Source of the DNA: Promerops cafer
Taxonomy: Eukaryota; Chordata; Aves; Passeriformes; Nectariniidae
Assembly: GCA_013398275.1 (NCBI GenBank)
Contig: VZSE01008774.1
Location: 124,001-188,000, forward strand
Direction: 5' to 3'
DNA: 64,000 bases
Shown piece by piece: positions 24,201-32,500 of the stretch. Each line of letters opens with the position of its first letter. The stretch's first letter is position 1. The position numbers and the translations under genes are program-made. Below the pieces are notes generated by a model. It had not been told where the DNA came from and ran no database searches. It worked only from the letters and a program-made list of their open reading frames with translations.

Positions 24201-26623
24201 CCCTGCCTTAGCTTCCTGGCTGGATGTCTTCTGAGGTCAAGCAGAATCAGGCCTGTTGGAGAATCATCTTGTGGGGTGAATTCCAAGGAGATCTTGCAGC
24301 ACTTTGCCACCTTTCTGAAAAGCTTGTGTGGCTGTTGTCACAGTTGCCCCTTGACTGATAGCAGACACCCCCCATGCCAGGTGGTGTGCTGTCAATTTGG
24401 CTCCTCTCCCCACGGGTCTCATCTGAGGAGGTGACATGGGGCACAGGCCTTCAGTCTGGTGCTGCTGCACAGGTGAGGGGAGGGAAGGGCTGCCCCAGCA
24501 TTTGTCCTTTTCTCATAGTTTGTGCACAGGGTGGGAGGTTGTCTGAGTGGCTTCATGTGTTGCCTTTGTGCAGTACTAGATATGCAGCAGACCTATGACA
24601 TGTGGCTAAAGAAACACAATCCTGGAAAGCCTGGAGAGGGAACACCACTCACTTCACGAGAAGGGGAGAAACAGATCCAGATGCCCACTGACTATGCAGA
24701 CATCATGGTAATAAGCTGATCTCTTGTCCTTCATTCCTCCTCCTCCTCCTCCTCAGTGCTGCCAGCCTGCCTCTCTCCTGTGATCCAGGTGTGGCTAGTG
24801 GGAACTGCATTGCTCTGGTGGAACAGAGCCTGTATTAATGTAGGTTAAATGGACAGCTCAGAGCAGCACAGCAGGGGAAGCACAGCTGAAGTGGGAAGAG
24901 ATCAACCTGGGTTCAGCAAGGTGCTACAATGGCTTTCCTGTTAATCCTCAAGTCATTAGGATCTACCTTAGGTTCCCTTTTGCGTGGGCTCAGCCTCTCT
25001 CCAGGGTTCCTGCCTGCTCCTGGGCAAGCTGGCAATACCATTGCAGGCCTGTCAGAAGAGGGAGAAGCTTGGAGAAGAGCTGGCACAGAAGCCTTGGAAA
25101 ACTAGAGGCAGATGTGTCTCCGTATGCCAGGGGTGGTACTGGTGTAAGGGTCTGTGCTGCTGAAGAGTCCTGCATTGCCTGTGAACCTGGGGACCTTGCA
25201 GGGAGACCCCACTGGGGCCATCAGCAGGGGCAGGGGGGACCATGTCAATGAACTGAGTTGCCCTGTCCCCTAAGCCTGTTTGAGCCATAGATAAACTCTG
25301 ACAGAGCATCTCTTCTGTTCCCCTTTACTGTCAGCACAATTGCCTAAAGATGATATGTCAGAGAAGTGTGAGTAGTCATAGACTGAGTGGAGCTTCCAGG
25401 ATACTCTGGAAGGAGAGGGGGAGAGGCAGTGCCAGCACAGAGAAGTCCAATGGATGTGAATGTTATTGCACTGACTGGCCGTTTTCCCTGTCTGCACCGG
25501 TTAGATGGGCTACCACTGCTGGCTCTGTGGGAAAAACAGCAACAGCAAGAAGCAATGGCAGCAGCACATCCAGTCGGAGAAGCACAAGGAGAAGGTCTTC
25601 ACCTCAGACAGTGACTCCAGCTGCTGGAGCTACCGCTTCCCCATGGGCGAATTCCGGCTCTGCGAGAGGTACCATTGTCTCACCTCCCTCCTGTGCTGCT
25701 GCTGCAGGGACAGGGTAACAGGCCCAGGGCCTCTGTCACCCCTCCTCATCCTCTCACAGAGCTCTCGGAGACTTCTGCATGGAGGAGGAGTGGGATGAGA
25801 TGACAGGTTTGGGTGGCAGTGAGGCTGCTGTTGGATCACAGAGGTGCTCAGCCACAATACTGAGGGGTAAAAACACATTCCTGAGCATGTGTCTTTAGAA
25901 AAGGAGAGCTTCCTGTCTGCACCTGTGCTCTTCATTGCCAGGATGCTCTCAGCTCTCAGGCTGCTGAACACTCTCCTTGGCCCAGTGCTTGGGGGAATCC
26001 CAGGTGCCTTATTATATGGTTTGAATGTCTCACGCCTTCTGAATCAGCACCTTAAAGTGCCTTCGGAAAGCTTGTGATGGTTAAAAATGCCACTTTGGTT
26101 AGGAAGAAGGTTCTTGTCTTTCATGCTGGTTACCTGGCATTTCCTCTCGTGTGCATTGCTTTTTCCTCATCCCTGCTGGTCCAGTCCCAGCTCACATTTT
26201 TCTGTGCTCTTGACTAAATCCCCTTGTAGCTACTGTTCTTTTTGCTGCTCTGTTTTCTTCCCAGCCTTGATGTCTTTCCCACCTGTGCATGGGTTTGTAG
26301 GAGAATCAGCTCACCCTTAAATAGGAGAGTTCACAGCATGTTTCAGTGCGTCCTGATCAAGTATCCCACACAGGGAGCTCAAACCCCTGTACTGGGGGTG
26401 CCCTCCTGACTGCGCTCCTTGTGCTGGCAGGTTCCAGAAGAACAAGGCCTGTCCTGAGGGAGAGGAGTGTCGCTATGCCCACGGGCAGGATGAGCTGACG
26501 GAGTGGCTAGACCGGAGGGAAGTGCTGAAACAGAAACTGGCCAAAGCTCGCAAGGACATGCTGCTCTGCCCCAGGGATGACGACTTCGGGAAATACAACT
26601 TCCTGTTGCGGGATGACGTATAG
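3012..26623 (+). CDS. ZC3H7B: ZC3H7B / RoXaN, zinc finger CCCH-type protein 7B, C-terminal 15 exons
   Basis: The joined exons 3012-3271, 4756-5104, 6097-6155, 7058-7220, 7306-7467, 8310-8515, 9963-10063, 10746-10927, 14498-14583, 19929-20062, 21627-21732, 22784-22892, 24574-24707, 25505-25668 and 26431-26623 give 802 residues with no frameshift. The phases fit at every junction and all introns are GT-AG. The product closely matches vertebrate ZC3H7B. Numbering from the first residue in the window: LD-rich region about 70-203; CCCH fingers at C330-C339-C345-H350, C462-C470-C476-H480, C605-C614-C620-H624 and C737-C746-C752-H756; C2H2 finger at C689-C692-H705-H711. The family protein is cytoplasmic and nuclear, binds RNA (including miRNA precursors), and was named for association with a rotavirus translation factor and eIF4G. 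The TPR N-terminus, roughly the first 200 or more residues, lies upstream of the window. Confidence 0.97.
4111..4690 (-). mobile_element. Solo LTR of an endogenous retrovirus, minus orientation
   Basis: The element begins TGTCATGG and ends GGCAGGACA on the + strand, i.e. TGT...ACA termini. It resembles the abundant avian LTR whose forward strand starts TGTGCTGG/TGTCCTG and carries the segment GGGATATTCCATACCA followed by a TATA box. On the minus strand the TATA-like box is at about 4419-4427 (GATATAAAC) and a poly(A) signal at 4164-4169 (TTTATT on +). An A-rich stretch lies at 4200-4310. No gag, pol or env sequence adjoins it, so it is a solo LTR. Flanks give only an imperfect target duplication (TCTGT left, TCTCT right). 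It lies inside a ZC3H7B intron, antisense to the gene. Confidence 0.85.
4756..5104 (+). CDS. ZC3H7B: ZC3H7B exon, LD-motif region
   Basis: Acceptor TGAAG before 4756; donor GTAGGT at 5105; phase 0 in, phase 1 out. It encodes SLVQ, a Pro-rich stretch with PQLIPVFPGGTPLLPPVV and PPASFGLVMDP, both well conserved in the family, and then a dense run of Leu-Asp pairs (STLDSLDSLDLLPY, RLDALDSF, SLDTLDSF). The LD motif of this family resembles paxillin LD repeats and mediates protein binding. A second in-frame acceptor (CAG ending at 4767) could remove SLVQ; the longer form matches the mammalian protein. Confidence 0.93.
5623..5652 (+). repeat. 15-bp perfect tandem duplication
   Basis: The unit AATGGGGCTCTGAAC occurs twice head to tail in the intron between the exons ending at 5104 and starting at 6097. 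No function is suggested. Confidence 0.9.
6097..6155 (+). CDS. ZC3H7B: ZC3H7B short linker exon
   Basis: This 59-base exon has acceptor GCCCAG and donor GTGAGT at 6156, phase 1 to phase 0. It encodes EETSSQELRHPPGSQKPAPV, matching the mammalian linker that follows the LD region (NSQ..RPPSGAQKPAP). Confidence 0.9.
7058..7220 (+). CDS. ZC3H7B: ZC3H7B exon, start of Cys-rich domain
   Basis: Acceptor CACTCAG, donor GTGATG at 7221, phase 0 to 1. It encodes a variable stretch, then MPNTALLVKNPLASTH and FKQACHICYPKTG. The C-x2-C pair begins the conserved cysteine-rich domain of ZC3H7A/B. The following intron is only 85 bases. Confidence 0.93.
7306..7467 (+). CDS. ZC3H7B: ZC3H7B exon, Cys-rich domain and first Cys of CCCH finger 1
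   Basis: Acceptor GGCAG, donor GTGATC at 7468, phase 1 to 1. It encodes GPKAGDYTYREGLEHKCKRD and a basic KRIRPRPTKTNFVGSYYLC segment that is almost identical in vertebrate ZC3H7B. The last Cys (C330) is the first ligand of CCCH finger 1. Confidence 0.95.
8310..8515 (+). CDS. ZC3H7B: ZC3H7B exon, CCCH finger 1
   Basis: Acceptor TTTGTAG, donor GTACAG at 8516, phase 1 to 0. It encodes DMLNKQDCKYGDNCTFAYH, completing the first zinc finger as C-x8-C-x5-C-x4-H, one residue longer in the last spacing than the usual CCCH. The conserved helix-rich stretch LTIAKLLKEHQGIFTFLCE follows. Confidence 0.96.
8790..9292 (+). mobile_element. CR1 LINE fragment (ORF2 endonuclease region), 5'-truncated and decayed
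   Basis: The sequence follows the avian CR1 ORF2 endonuclease region closely: the motif around GGAGTCTGTTACAGACCACC (GVCYRPP), a VGDF-like segment, a RRFLECVEDN-like segment and a GHSDHE-like segment (GGCACAGCGATCATGCAATG). It has frameshifts and a deletion where CR1 normally encodes a PLDLLFTN-like motif. It ends at about 9292 without the CR1 3' tail. Same orientation as the host gene. Confidence 0.87.
9963..10063 (+). CDS. ZC3H7B: ZC3H7B exon, CxxC segment
   Basis: Acceptor TTCTTAG, donor GTGAGT at 10064, phase 0 to 2. It encodes ICFDSKPRIISKGTKD and CSNLSAKHTFHDN, nearly identical to mammalian ZC3H7B. With the preceding exon it forms a C-x2-C pair (LCEICF) and supplies further Cys/His. 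Confidence 0.95.
10746..10927 (+). CDS. ZC3H7B: ZC3H7B exon, CCCH finger 2
   Basis: Acceptor TCTGCAG, donor GTGAGT at 10928, phase 2 to 1. It encodes KCLVHIVRSTSLKYSKIRQF and then CRHEVRYGCLREDSCHFAH, a C-x7-C-x5-C-x3-H finger. FIELKVWLLQQYSG follows. This is among the most conserved parts of the family. Confidence 0.97.
10928..14497 (+). other. ZC3H7B: ZC3H7B intron, 3.6 kb
   Basis: No exon, RNA gene or full transposon was recognised. The frames seen in it are short and unsupported. Confidence 0.7.
14498..14583 (+). CDS. ZC3H7B: ZC3H7B exon after finger 2
   Basis: Acceptor TTCCAG, donor GTAAGA at 14584, phase 1 to 0. It encodes MTHEDIVQESKKYWQQMEAH then ASKPANSV. The first part is invariant in the family; the tail is variable. 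Confidence 0.95.
14584..19928 (+). other. ZC3H7B: ZC3H7B intron, 5.3 kb, largest in the window part of the gene
   Basis: No coding exon, structural RNA or clear repeat family was recognised. The joined exons on either side read continuously against the mammalian protein, so no exon is missing here. Confidence 0.7.
19929..20062 (+). CDS. ZC3H7B: ZC3H7B exon, CxxC zinc-binding segment
   Basis: Acceptor CCCCAG, donor GTGAGC at 20063, phase 0 to 2. It encodes STFDLQMKFVCGQCWRNGQL and EPDKDLKYCSAKAPHC, with a C-x2-C pair followed by two more Cys that could form a zinc site with the next exon. Confidence 0.95.
20571..20868 (-). mobile_element. CR1 LINE 3' fragment, minus orientation
   Basis: Read on +, it starts with the inverted CR1 3' end (AGAACAGTTTGGATTGGGAG, then AAAGGTCATCTAATC) and continues through the familiar stretches GGCCTTGAATGTTTCCAGGG, CATCCACCACCTCTCTGGG and CCTCTTTCAGTTTCAAG. 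It ends near AGAAGCCCCCT. It lies in an intron, opposite to ZC3H7B. Confidence 0.93.
21627..21732 (+). CDS. ZC3H7B: ZC3H7B exon, basic linker
   Basis: Acceptor CTTCAG, donor GTAAGC at 21733, phase 2 to 0. It encodes CWTKERRVLLVMSKAKKKWV and RPLPSIRNFPQQYD. It is nearly identical to the mammalian protein. Confidence 0.96.
22784..22892 (+). CDS. ZC3H7B: ZC3H7B exon, CCCH finger 3
   Basis: Acceptor TTAACAG, donor GTGAGT at 22893, phase 0 to 1. It encodes LCIHAQNGRKCQYVGNCSF followed by AH, a standard C-x8-C-x5-C-x3-H finger, then SPEERDMWTFMKENK. Confidence 0.97.
24574..24707 (+). CDS. ZC3H7B: ZC3H7B exon between finger 3 and C2H2 finger
   Basis: Acceptor GTGCAG, donor GTAATA at 24708, phase 1 to 0. 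It encodes ILDMQQTYDMWLKKHNPGKP and EGEKQIQMPTDYADIM, nearly invariant in the family. Confidence 0.96.
25505..25668 (+). CDS. ZC3H7B: ZC3H7B exon, C2H2 finger
   Basis: Acceptor GGTTAG, donor GTACCA at 25669, phase 0 to 2. It encodes a C-x2-C-x12-H-x5-H finger (C689, C692, H705, H711) with the wide His spacing of U1-like/dsRNA-binding C2H2 fingers, then FPMGEFRLCER, which starts CCCH finger 4. Confidence 0.96.
26431..26623 (+). CDS. ZC3H7B: ZC3H7B last exon, CCCH finger 4 and C-terminus
   Basis: Acceptor CTGGCAG; stop TAG at 26621-26623. It completes finger 4 (C737-x8-C746-x5-C752-x3-H756), then the basic helix REVLKQKLAKARKDMLLCPR and FGKYNFLLRDDV. The reading stops soon after NFLL; the mammalian protein has an Ala-rich tail here, so this bird form has a shorter C-terminus. 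Confidence 0.95.
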
Positions 26624-27009
26624 GATGAGCTGGGGGGAGTCTGTCAGCTGCAGAAACACGGGGTGGGTTTTCCGAGTGGCAGTAGCAGGGAGAGCGAGAT
26701 CTGTCTCTTGCAAAGAGAACTTTTTATTTTCTTTTGTTTTAAGATTATGAGACGATGATTTATTAGTGAATGAATTTGTGAATTTGATTCTCGTTGGCCA
26801 GTGACGCCATGCTCACTGAGTTTGTGATCCATCTTTTCTCTCTTCTTTTCCCCAAATTCTTCTTCCACTTCATCTTTTTGTTTCCACTGTCCTTGACTCA
26901 GAGGAATTAATTCAGTCTGTATTGGGCTGCAAATCAGAGAATTTCTCCTTGTGTCATTCTTCTGTCTTTCAATTCAGAGTATGACTGTAGAGGTCTGGAG
27001 GACAAAGCT

Positions 27010-27184
27010 GAGAGAGAGGGACAGAAAAGCTGTGGATGCCCCATCCCTGGAACTGTTCAAGGCCAGGTTGGATAGAGCTCTGAGCAATGTAGTTCAGTGG
27101 AAGGTATCCTTCTAAATGATAGGGAGATTGAAACTAGATGATCTTAAGGTCCCTTCCAGCCCAGACTGTTCTATGATTTTATGA
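27010..27184 (+). mobile_element. CR1 LINE 3' end, plus orientation
   Basis: It carries the CR1 3' terminal region: TGGATGCCCCATCCCTGGAA, TTCAAGGCCAGGTTGGATAG, and then the terminal GATGATCTTAAGGTCCCTTCC with TTCTATGATTTTATGA. It lies in the probable 3' UTR of ZC3H7B, sense to the gene. Confidence 0.94.
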
Positions 27185-28733
27185 AATCTGGTGAAAAGGT
27201 GACCATTAATTTCATATGTTCCTTTTCTCAGTGCTGCAGGCTAAGCCCCACTTACTTGCTACAGCCCTCCTGCTCTTCTGGGAGTTGGGTACCAGAAGAA
27301 ATAGGAATTGTGGTGCAAAGAAGGAAAACCACTAGATTTGGTTTAAAACATCTAGGCTTATGCTCCAGCTGTCCATATTGCCCTGAGGCATCAACTGGTG
27401 CTGAGGAGGATAACAGCTGTGTGGTATAAGGAGTGCAAGGTAAAAGCAGCAAAGTAATCAAACTGCTTGTAGCAGTGGGAACCAGGTTGTAGGTGACTTC
27501 AAACTTCAGCTGACTGTACTCAGAAGGCAAGTTGGTGACTTCTCATTAGATTTCTTTTTCAGTGTGCGGCAGGTATTCAGGGCAGATAGCTTGGGTTTGT
27601 TTATTTGGCTGGTGTGACTGGTGCAAGTAAAACAGAACCCATCTAGGAGGTGTAGTGGAGTCTGTGATGCATCGTGTGTCACTGAAATCCACACAGCATT
27701 ATCAGTCAGGAGGGAGGTGGTCACCAAAAGGAGCCTGTGTTTGTGTTGCCTTGTGTCTGGGAGAGAGGGAGGGAGGGAGGTAATGGTGTTCTTTCTTGCT
27801 CTTTAAATGACATGTGTTTCTGGTTACTTAGAGCTGCATTTTTCCCTGCACTGCCAGAAGAACTGGGTGGGGACCCATTTAAAAGGACACCATTGTGCAG
27901 CGTGGGCAATGTTTAGCTAATGGGAATCCAGCTGGAAGTGCTCACCAGTAACAGAGGTCCAGCCCCCTCCTCCTCAGAGCCAGGGCAGGGAGCTTGCAGG
28001 TACACAGTGTAGCCAGGATGCGACCCAGAGCAGGGACAGTGCTGGAGAATGAGTGGCACAGTGGGACCCAGCCATGGCCTGCTCTTGTGCTGCCCGGTGT
28101 GTGCTTTGATGAGGTAACCAGTAATGCTGAACTCTGGGACAGGAGTTTTGCTTTTGTAAGTGGCAGCAGTGAGAAGCAGTACTGCTCTGAATGCCAGCCT
28201 CGTCCTTTCTGGCAGTCTCATCCTGTAGGCAGTAAACGTGTCCCCTGTCCTGAGCATCCCTCTCCTTCTCTCTTCTGCAGTCCAGCTGTGCTTTGCAGTT
28301 TTGCATGCATGGATGGCACCATCCAGTCAAACACAAACACATCTCCCTCCCAGCCTTCGTCAGGGATGTCTTTTTCATACAGAGTCTCCCGGGACAGCAG
28401 TCTCGGAGCCCTTGGGGCTGGTAGGGCTGTATCCATGGTAAATACAATCTGGCCATGAACTGCTTGCTGTTTTGACACTGCTGCGTCCTCCCATTCCTCT
28501 CTGCTCCCATATCCTTGGGGTTCAGAGCTTCAGGAGAGATGGGATGTGAAAATTGGGAGATGTGGAGATGGTGGGGGGCAGCTGTCATCTTTCTAAACCA
28601 GCCTTCAGGAGGGTGCTTCAGCTCCACTGGGATAGTTAGGGTCCATTTATGGAGCAGAGTGCTCTGCATTCTGGTCTGGAATCTTTCCAGAGACATGGTG
28701 TGCTCTAAGTAAACTGAATGTGCCTCTGCACTT

Positions 28734-28915
28734 AAAATCATTAAGTTGAAAAAGACCTTGAAGATCATCAAGTCCAACTGTTAACCTGGCACTGCCAAGT
28801 TCCAGACTAAACCATATCCCAAAGTGCCACATCTACATGTATTTCTAAATACCTCTGGGGATGGTGACTCAGACTCTTTCCTGGGCAACTTAACCACTTT
28901 TCTGCTGAGCTTTTT
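28734..28915 (-). mobile_element. CR1 LINE 3' fragment (older subfamily), minus orientation
   Basis: On + it reads AAGTTGAAAAAGACCTTGAA, GATCATCAAGTCCAACTGTT, then AAGTGCCACATCTACATG and CTCTGGGGATGGTGACTC, the inverted 3' region of a different CR1 subfamily from the element at 27010. It lies in the probable 3' UTR, antisense to ZC3H7B. Confidence 0.88.
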
Positions 28916-29529
28916 TTCCTCTCCCTTAAAATATGGATGGTAGTCTCTGGTTTGCTATGAGCAATATCAGACATGGCAGTTTTTGAGTGGTCAGGTGCTG
29001 TATTTTCTCCTCTCTTCTTTGTAGTAGCTATGCTACCTTCTCCTGGTCATCCTTGTGCTCAAGTGGTCAGCCTTAGAGATGGGAGGAGACAGGCATCAGC
29101 TCCTGGGTTATCTTGTTCTGCTCTTCTTGGGCAGATACACCAAGGAAGGAAATCTGGATTGAGGGACACTGGAATGTGTTTTTTATTTTTAAAACAAACC
29201 TGCATCTGTAGTGTGACTCTAGCGTTCGCTGAGCCGTGATTTCTCATGCAATGACTTGTTTAGGTTACAGAGTGGGTCGCTGCCCCCTCTCCCCATCTCT
29301 GCAATGAGAGCTGAGCTGCTCAGTGGGGCTTCAGAGGTTCGGGCTGGGGCCGAGATGGGGAGAGGGTGAGGGTGAGGTGAGGTCGGCCCACGGTCACAGG
29401 GGCTGCATCAAGTGTCTCTTTGTTTTCCCTGGTATGATAACCTGGTCTGTGGTGTTGCAGTACTTCGTCACCAGACTTGTTTTAGTGTGTATATATGTGA
29501 CCCCTCCCATGAAGCATATATACACAGGT

Positions 29530-29535
29530 ATTAAA
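29530..29535 (+). terminator. ZC3H7B: Candidate ZC3H7B poly(A) signal ATTAAA
   Basis: ATTAAA lies in a strongly AT-rich tract (about 29480-29570), followed by GT-rich sequence (TATGTGTGTGG) that could serve as the downstream element. Other hexamers exist further on (AATAAA at 30595-30600), so the choice is uncertain. Confidence 0.45.
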
Positions 29536-32500
29536 TATATCGCTCTATATAATATTATATGTGTGTGGTATCGAAGGAATCTTTTAAATAAGGGTAAAGG
29601 AAAAGGACTCAGGCCAGGAAACGCAGCATCTCCAGTTTAAATATGAAGCCTTTTATTTGGGATAGGGAAAGGGAACTAACAAAAGAGGGGAGGGTTTTAT
29701 ATAGATAGGTATAAACTTTGAGATGGGACAGGTTTCCCTGTTCACATTTTTGAAACCCTTTAGGATGTCCTTGCAGTCCCATCTCAGTGAGAGAGTATTA
29801 TACTGCTAACTAATGAGTAAAGTTTTAATATAAGGCTTTGCTTATGATTGTTTAAAGGGACATTGTAAAAGGCAGGAAGTTTCACACTTGACTTCCCAGG
29901 CTTGCTTTATCAAGCCAAGAGGGTTTTCTTCAGCACATTATGTGCTCTCAGCAGAAATGGTCAGTGCTCACAGCTCTACAGCAGATTAACCACAAGTTGT
30001 AGGGGCTGCTTTAGTGGTGTGTTCACAAGACCCTGTGATAACTCTCCTTTATTTGTGTGAGAGAAGAAGAAAATTCTGCGGCACAGAACCAAATTTGAGG
30101 GTTATTTAGAAAGGAAGTGATGTATTAATTTTATAACATTAGAAGAAAATCTCATATCCTGTAAAATAACCACAGATATTCACACAGGGCAGAAACTTAT
30201 TAAATGCTGAAGGACTTATTGAAAATCTTTTCCCAAATTCTTTGGTAGGGGCAGGGATTTAAGTTACACTGGCATTGGAGTTAACCTGGCCTTTACAGGG
30301 AGAAGTAAAAAAAACCAACCAAAAACAACAACAACAACAAATACCCTACTTAGCTTGTATGAAACTGTATGTCAAAAATTGATGGGTTTTAGCAAGTGAA
30401 AGGAAAAGATAGCAAGGGGATGCTGCAGTTCTGAGCTGGGTAGTAATGATTTTGAGTCCTTTAATATGTCTTTGTATTAATATAATTTAAGAATACCACG
30501 CTTTACTATTAAAAAAGAACTTAGTATCTTTCATAAGGTCTAGTATCAGGATAAATATGTAGATGTTTTAACAACATTTTTGTTTTCGTTCTTAAATAAA
30601 GAAAGAAAAAACAAACTTGCTTCTTTTAGCCTTTGTAATAGAAAATAAAAGTGTGCACTTTAAACCCTCTCCTGATCCAGAGTGTGTTTGTGTTTTTCAA
30701 ACAGCCTGCAAAGGATTTTATCTTGCTTTTGGGTTTCCCTGCTGTGAGGAGGGAAGCAAAGGGAGCACATCAAGCATTGGACCACTGTGGCTTTCTCCCA
30801 TCTTTAAGTATAATCTGCTGCTCTTCTTGATGAGTGGAAAATTGCCTATGTGCAATATTAACAGTTGATGCAGTTCTTCATCAGACACACAGTTCTAGTG
30901 AACTTTAGGTGTATTTAAGATGTCTTTCTTTTCCCCTAATGCCAAGAATCCATGTGCTGTGCATTAACACATAGTTTCAGGTGTTTGGGTAACGTGTGTT
31001 TTGAAACCTCCAGTAACCGGGTCTTGTAAACACCTTCATCTAGAGATTGTTCTGTGTAGGCTTCTCTGTTCAACTGGGTTGGCCAGTTCTTTTGCCTGGC
31101 AGTGTGCACCCTGCTAGGGAACGTGTCCTTAGCCCTACCCACCAAGTTGCACACAGCTTGGGCCATGGGAAGTGTCTGTGTGCTTACTTTCCTCCTGGAG
31201 AGGATGCTGTGTGTGGAAACTGCATTGGGGGAAGAGGTCAGTGTGAAAACATTTATTAATAAACCCAGCTTCTTTATTTTTTTAATCCATCATGATGCAG
31301 ATTAATCTAGATTCTTGATAAAATCAAAACTGGAGATGTGGTGAAGACAGGGGGGGGTCCCATGGATATGCCCTGTTACTGCTGTATAAACTGGTAGTGA
31401 CCAGAAGGTCATATCCAGTGAGGCCTGAGGAGACAAGATTTGTCACACATCTCCTTGATGTGCCTTCATACAGACATAAGAACTCATGCCCTTCTGGTCA
31501 AAGAAGAGGCCTGAACATATTCTTGTAGTGCAGGGGGAATGAGGAGCTGTGTGCACTTCCAAGGTGCATCAATTGAGTATATACAATGTGAGAGACACTA
31601 GTTTTACATTCCAAAGATTGTTGAGGCCATACTGGCAAGAGTTGAGGGTAGCTTTTCCAGTACAATTGAAATCAAAATTGTCACGTTGTGAGACAGACAA
31701 TTTGCATCAGGCAAAAAGCACCTGTTTTCCTTGCAGGTTTGAGCCTCAGCTGTAAACTGCTGTTTCTTCATTGAAATAAACTTGTACTTTGGAGAGGAAG
31801 AAAAGGAGTGGTGATTTCAGTAATCAGATCTTCCTAGGAACTCAGCAGATACAAAGACAAGGCAGAGAGACCCAGGTCAGCCAGGAAAAATCCAGGTTCT
31901 GTGGAAGATTGAGAGGAGCAGGGTAGAAACCCCTGAGAGGTAGAAGGAAGGCTTCGTGTTAAAGATGGTTGATGCCATCACACAGCAGCTGGCAGAGTGA
32001 GTTAGCTGCAGATGAGAATCCTAAGCAATCCTGTAACGGAGTCTGCCTACCACACTATAAAGAAACATTTCTGGGCAGTGACAGCAGATGATGCAAACGC
32101 TGTCATCCTCTTCATTGTGTTTGCTGCTGCCATTGCAACCAGGAACAGGGTCATGTTGTGTTGTGTCCTGTGCACAGTGAGCAGCGGAGAGTTCCTGACA
32201 TGCATGAGTTGGGGAGGTGTGTTGGTCACTGGCTGGGCACAGAGGACATAACCGTGTAGGGCAGCTGGGGGAAAAACATGGGGCAGAAAACAACAAGCTA
32301 AATAGTAAAAGAGGCCTGGATGGGAGTGACTAGTTGGAGGGAAGTGGAGGAGGAAAGGCTGTGGGCACACTGGCTGAAGCACACAGCTGTTTGATCTGCG
32401 GTGGAGGAAGGCACTGAACAGACTTGGCTGGGTGCTATGGGATGGCTCTGGGCAGAGGTCCGGTGGACACACAGCTCTTGGGGCTTCCTGGAAAGCTGTG

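Larger units (their letters stand above)
26624..29560 (+). other. ZC3H7B: Probable ZC3H7B 3' UTR
   Basis: No further coding exon follows the stop. The mammalian gene has a 3' UTR of a few kb. An AT-rich stretch with an ATTAAA signal at 29530-29535 could be the end. The region contains two CR1 fragments. The boundary is inferred, not seen. Confidence 0.5.

Noticed and set aside
27974..28777. 267-residue open frame on the minus strand
   Set aside because: It lies antisense to the probable ZC3H7B 3' UTR, overlaps a CR1 fragment, has no recognisable domain and looks like chance in GC-balanced sequence.
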